A stretch of DNA of 6,833 nucleotides from Pseudomonadota bacterium (GTDB lineage: Bacteria > Desulfobacterota > Desulfobacteria > Desulfobacterales > Desulfobacteraceae), in assembly GCA_018812385.1 (NCBI GenBank), contig JAHJDU010000254.1, positions 1 to 6,833 on the forward strand. Direction: 5' to 3'. Position 1 is the stretch's first letter, and each line of letters begins with the position of its first letter. Of the stretch, positions 6,404 to 6,833 are shown piece after piece. The position numbers and the translations under genes are program-made. The notes under the pieces are model-generated. The model was given only the letters and a program-made list of their open reading frames with translations, searched no databases and was not told the DNA's origin.

Positions 6404-6708
6404 TCAAAAATTTACCCGGTCATTAAGAGACAATTTTGCCATAATTTCCGCACGAGCCATCTCACCGGAAATCACTCTCAAAAGTCGTATTACTTGCTGG
6501 GTGACTTACTGGGTATCATGTAAAGTTTTTTTAGGTGGTGGTATCATTGACAATAAAACGCTTTCCAGAACTCAAGAATCGGATAATAATCCTTGAGCTT
6601 GGAAATATCCATTGCTCGATCAAAGTAATTCTTTTGAAAATCACTGTTGGATTTGATACAAGAAACTACGAATGATATAATGGAAAAATGGAAAATAAGT
6701 CGAATTGT
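6404..6708 (-). pseudogene. Decayed C-terminus, probably of a Fic-family protein
   Basis: Two adjoining minus-strand frames look like protein debris. The first (6708-6544) ends YFDRAMDISKLKDYYPILEF plus a few residues and a TGA, recalling the Y..AL..a..gDY.PLI.F end of a Fic core. The second overlaps it through ATGA (ATG at 6547) and reads IPPPKK, then TQ-stop-VTQQVIRLL, then GEMARAEIMAKLSLNDRVNF before TGA (6406-6404). A TPQVTPQV-type linker followed by a GEMSR.E.M..LgLkDR.nF winged helix is characteristic of the C-termini of many Fic and AlbA_2/RecG-like proteins. The TAA (6508-6506), the frame change and the early end after NF (relatives continue with about 20-40 residues) indicate decay. 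Fic proteins attach AMP or similar groups to targets, but nothing catalytic (HPFxxGNGR) survives here. Remnant status is more certain than the Fic assignment. Confidence 0.5.
6653..6681 (+). promoter_or_regulatory. Sigma70-type promoter with extended -10 for the FMN reductase gene
   Basis: TTGATA (6653-6658, five of six consensus bases), a 17-base spacer and a perfect TATAAT (6676-6681) are present. The bases TG at 6673-6674 form an extended -10 (TGnTATAAT). Transcription should start near 6688, about 59 bases before the ATG at 6747. It overlaps the antisense Fic-like remnant. Confidence 0.75.
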
Positions 6709-6733
6709 TTAGATTTGAACAATAGAAATCAGT

Positions 6734-6740
6734 AAGGAGA
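6734..6740 (+). promoter_or_regulatory. Ribosome binding site of the FMN reductase-like gene
   Basis: AAGGAGA lies six bases before the ATG at 6747, a near-ideal Shine-Dalgarno sequence that fixes this start. Confidence 0.8.
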
Positions 6741-6746
6741 CATTAA

Positions 6747-6833
6747 ATGTCAAATAAAAAAAAACAGCATAAAGTACTTGTTCTTTTGGGAAGTCCACGG
6801 AAAAACGGGAACAGTGCTATTTTGGCAAGAGAA
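6747..6833 (+). CDS. Flavodoxin-fold / NADPH-dependent FMN reductase family, N-terminal fragment
   Basis: Only the first 29 codons are in the window. After a basic leader (MSNKKKQHK) comes the first beta strand and phosphate-binding loop, VLVLLGSPRKNGNSAILA. The G-S-P-R-x-x-G-N-S pattern is the FMN-phosphate loop of the flavodoxin_2/NADPH-dependent FMN reductase (iron-sulfur flavoprotein-like) families common in anaerobes. Such proteins move electrons between NAD(P)H or ferredoxin and flavin or quinone acceptors. The specific member cannot be named from this much sequence. The gene has its own promoter and a strong ribosome site, so it is probably not part of the larA operon. Confidence 0.8.
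   Translation, partial: MSNKKKQHKVLVLLGSPRKNGNSAILARE

Larger units (their letters stand above)
6364..6746. other. Intergenic stretch after glycerate kinase
   Basis: No intact gene is visible. The stretch holds the Fic-like remnant on the minus strand and the promoter and ribosome site of the FMN reductase-like gene on the plus strand. About 40 bases (6364-6403) just after the kinase show nothing recognisable, and I see no GC-rich hairpin followed by a T run to act as an intrinsic terminator. Confidence 0.6.

Noticed and set aside
1..6833. CRISPR arrays, tRNA or rRNA genes, insertion-sequence ends
   Set aside because: No regularly spaced repeats, cloverleaf, rRNA-like stretch or transposase sequence was found by reading both strands. 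The remnants appear to result from deletion and point decay rather than visible mobile elements.

Overview
The window looks like a piece of a bacterial chromosome, probably from a Gram-negative anaerobe. The gene types recall the Desulfobacteraceae/Desulfobacterota, but no 16S or clade-specific marker is present, so that placement is a low-confidence inference. Four intact genes occupy the middle. Both ends are littered with gene remnants.

Layout. Positions 1-803 (minus strand) hold the C-terminal half of a DHA2-type (EmrB/QacA-like) MFS drug exporter with no 5' end. It abuts, head to head, the C-terminal tail of a GMC-family (choline-dehydrogenase-like) oxidoreductase at about 811-999 (plus strand), which also has an internal stop codon. 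Positions 1019-1921 (minus) encode a 10-TM EamA/DMT-family transporter. Positions 2032-3390 (minus) encode an ArgA-type N-acetylglutamate synthase with an amino-acid-kinase-like domain followed by a GNAT domain. A divergent intergenic region at about 3391-3717 carries candidate promoters for both directions. Positions 3718-5010 (plus) encode a LarA-superfamily nickel-pincer 2-hydroxyacid racemase/epimerase, and 5011-6363 (plus) a MOFRL-family glycerate 2-kinase. These two form a tight operon with no gap between stop and start codons. Positions 6404-6708 (minus) hold a decayed C-terminus resembling a Fic-family protein. A very good sigma70-type promoter lies within it on the opposite strand and drives a flavodoxin-fold/NADPH-dependent FMN reductase gene that starts at 6747 and runs off the window.

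How they work together. ArgA makes N-acetylglutamate, the first intermediate of arginine synthesis. The EamA exporter lies 110 bases downstream on the same strand and may be co-transcribed, but its substrate is unknown. The most interesting pair is the LarA homologue plus glycerate kinase. All six residues corresponding to the LarA catalytic and cofactor-binding set are present at nearly the same positions as in Lactobacillus plantarum LarA. Close coupling to a glycerate kinase suggests that this enzyme racemises glycerate (or a related 2-hydroxyacid) to supply the stereoisomer the kinase uses. This substrate assignment is inference. No larB, larC or larE cofactor genes are in the window.

Base composition changes near 3700: the argA/EamA side is clearly more GC-rich than the larA/glycerate-kinase side.
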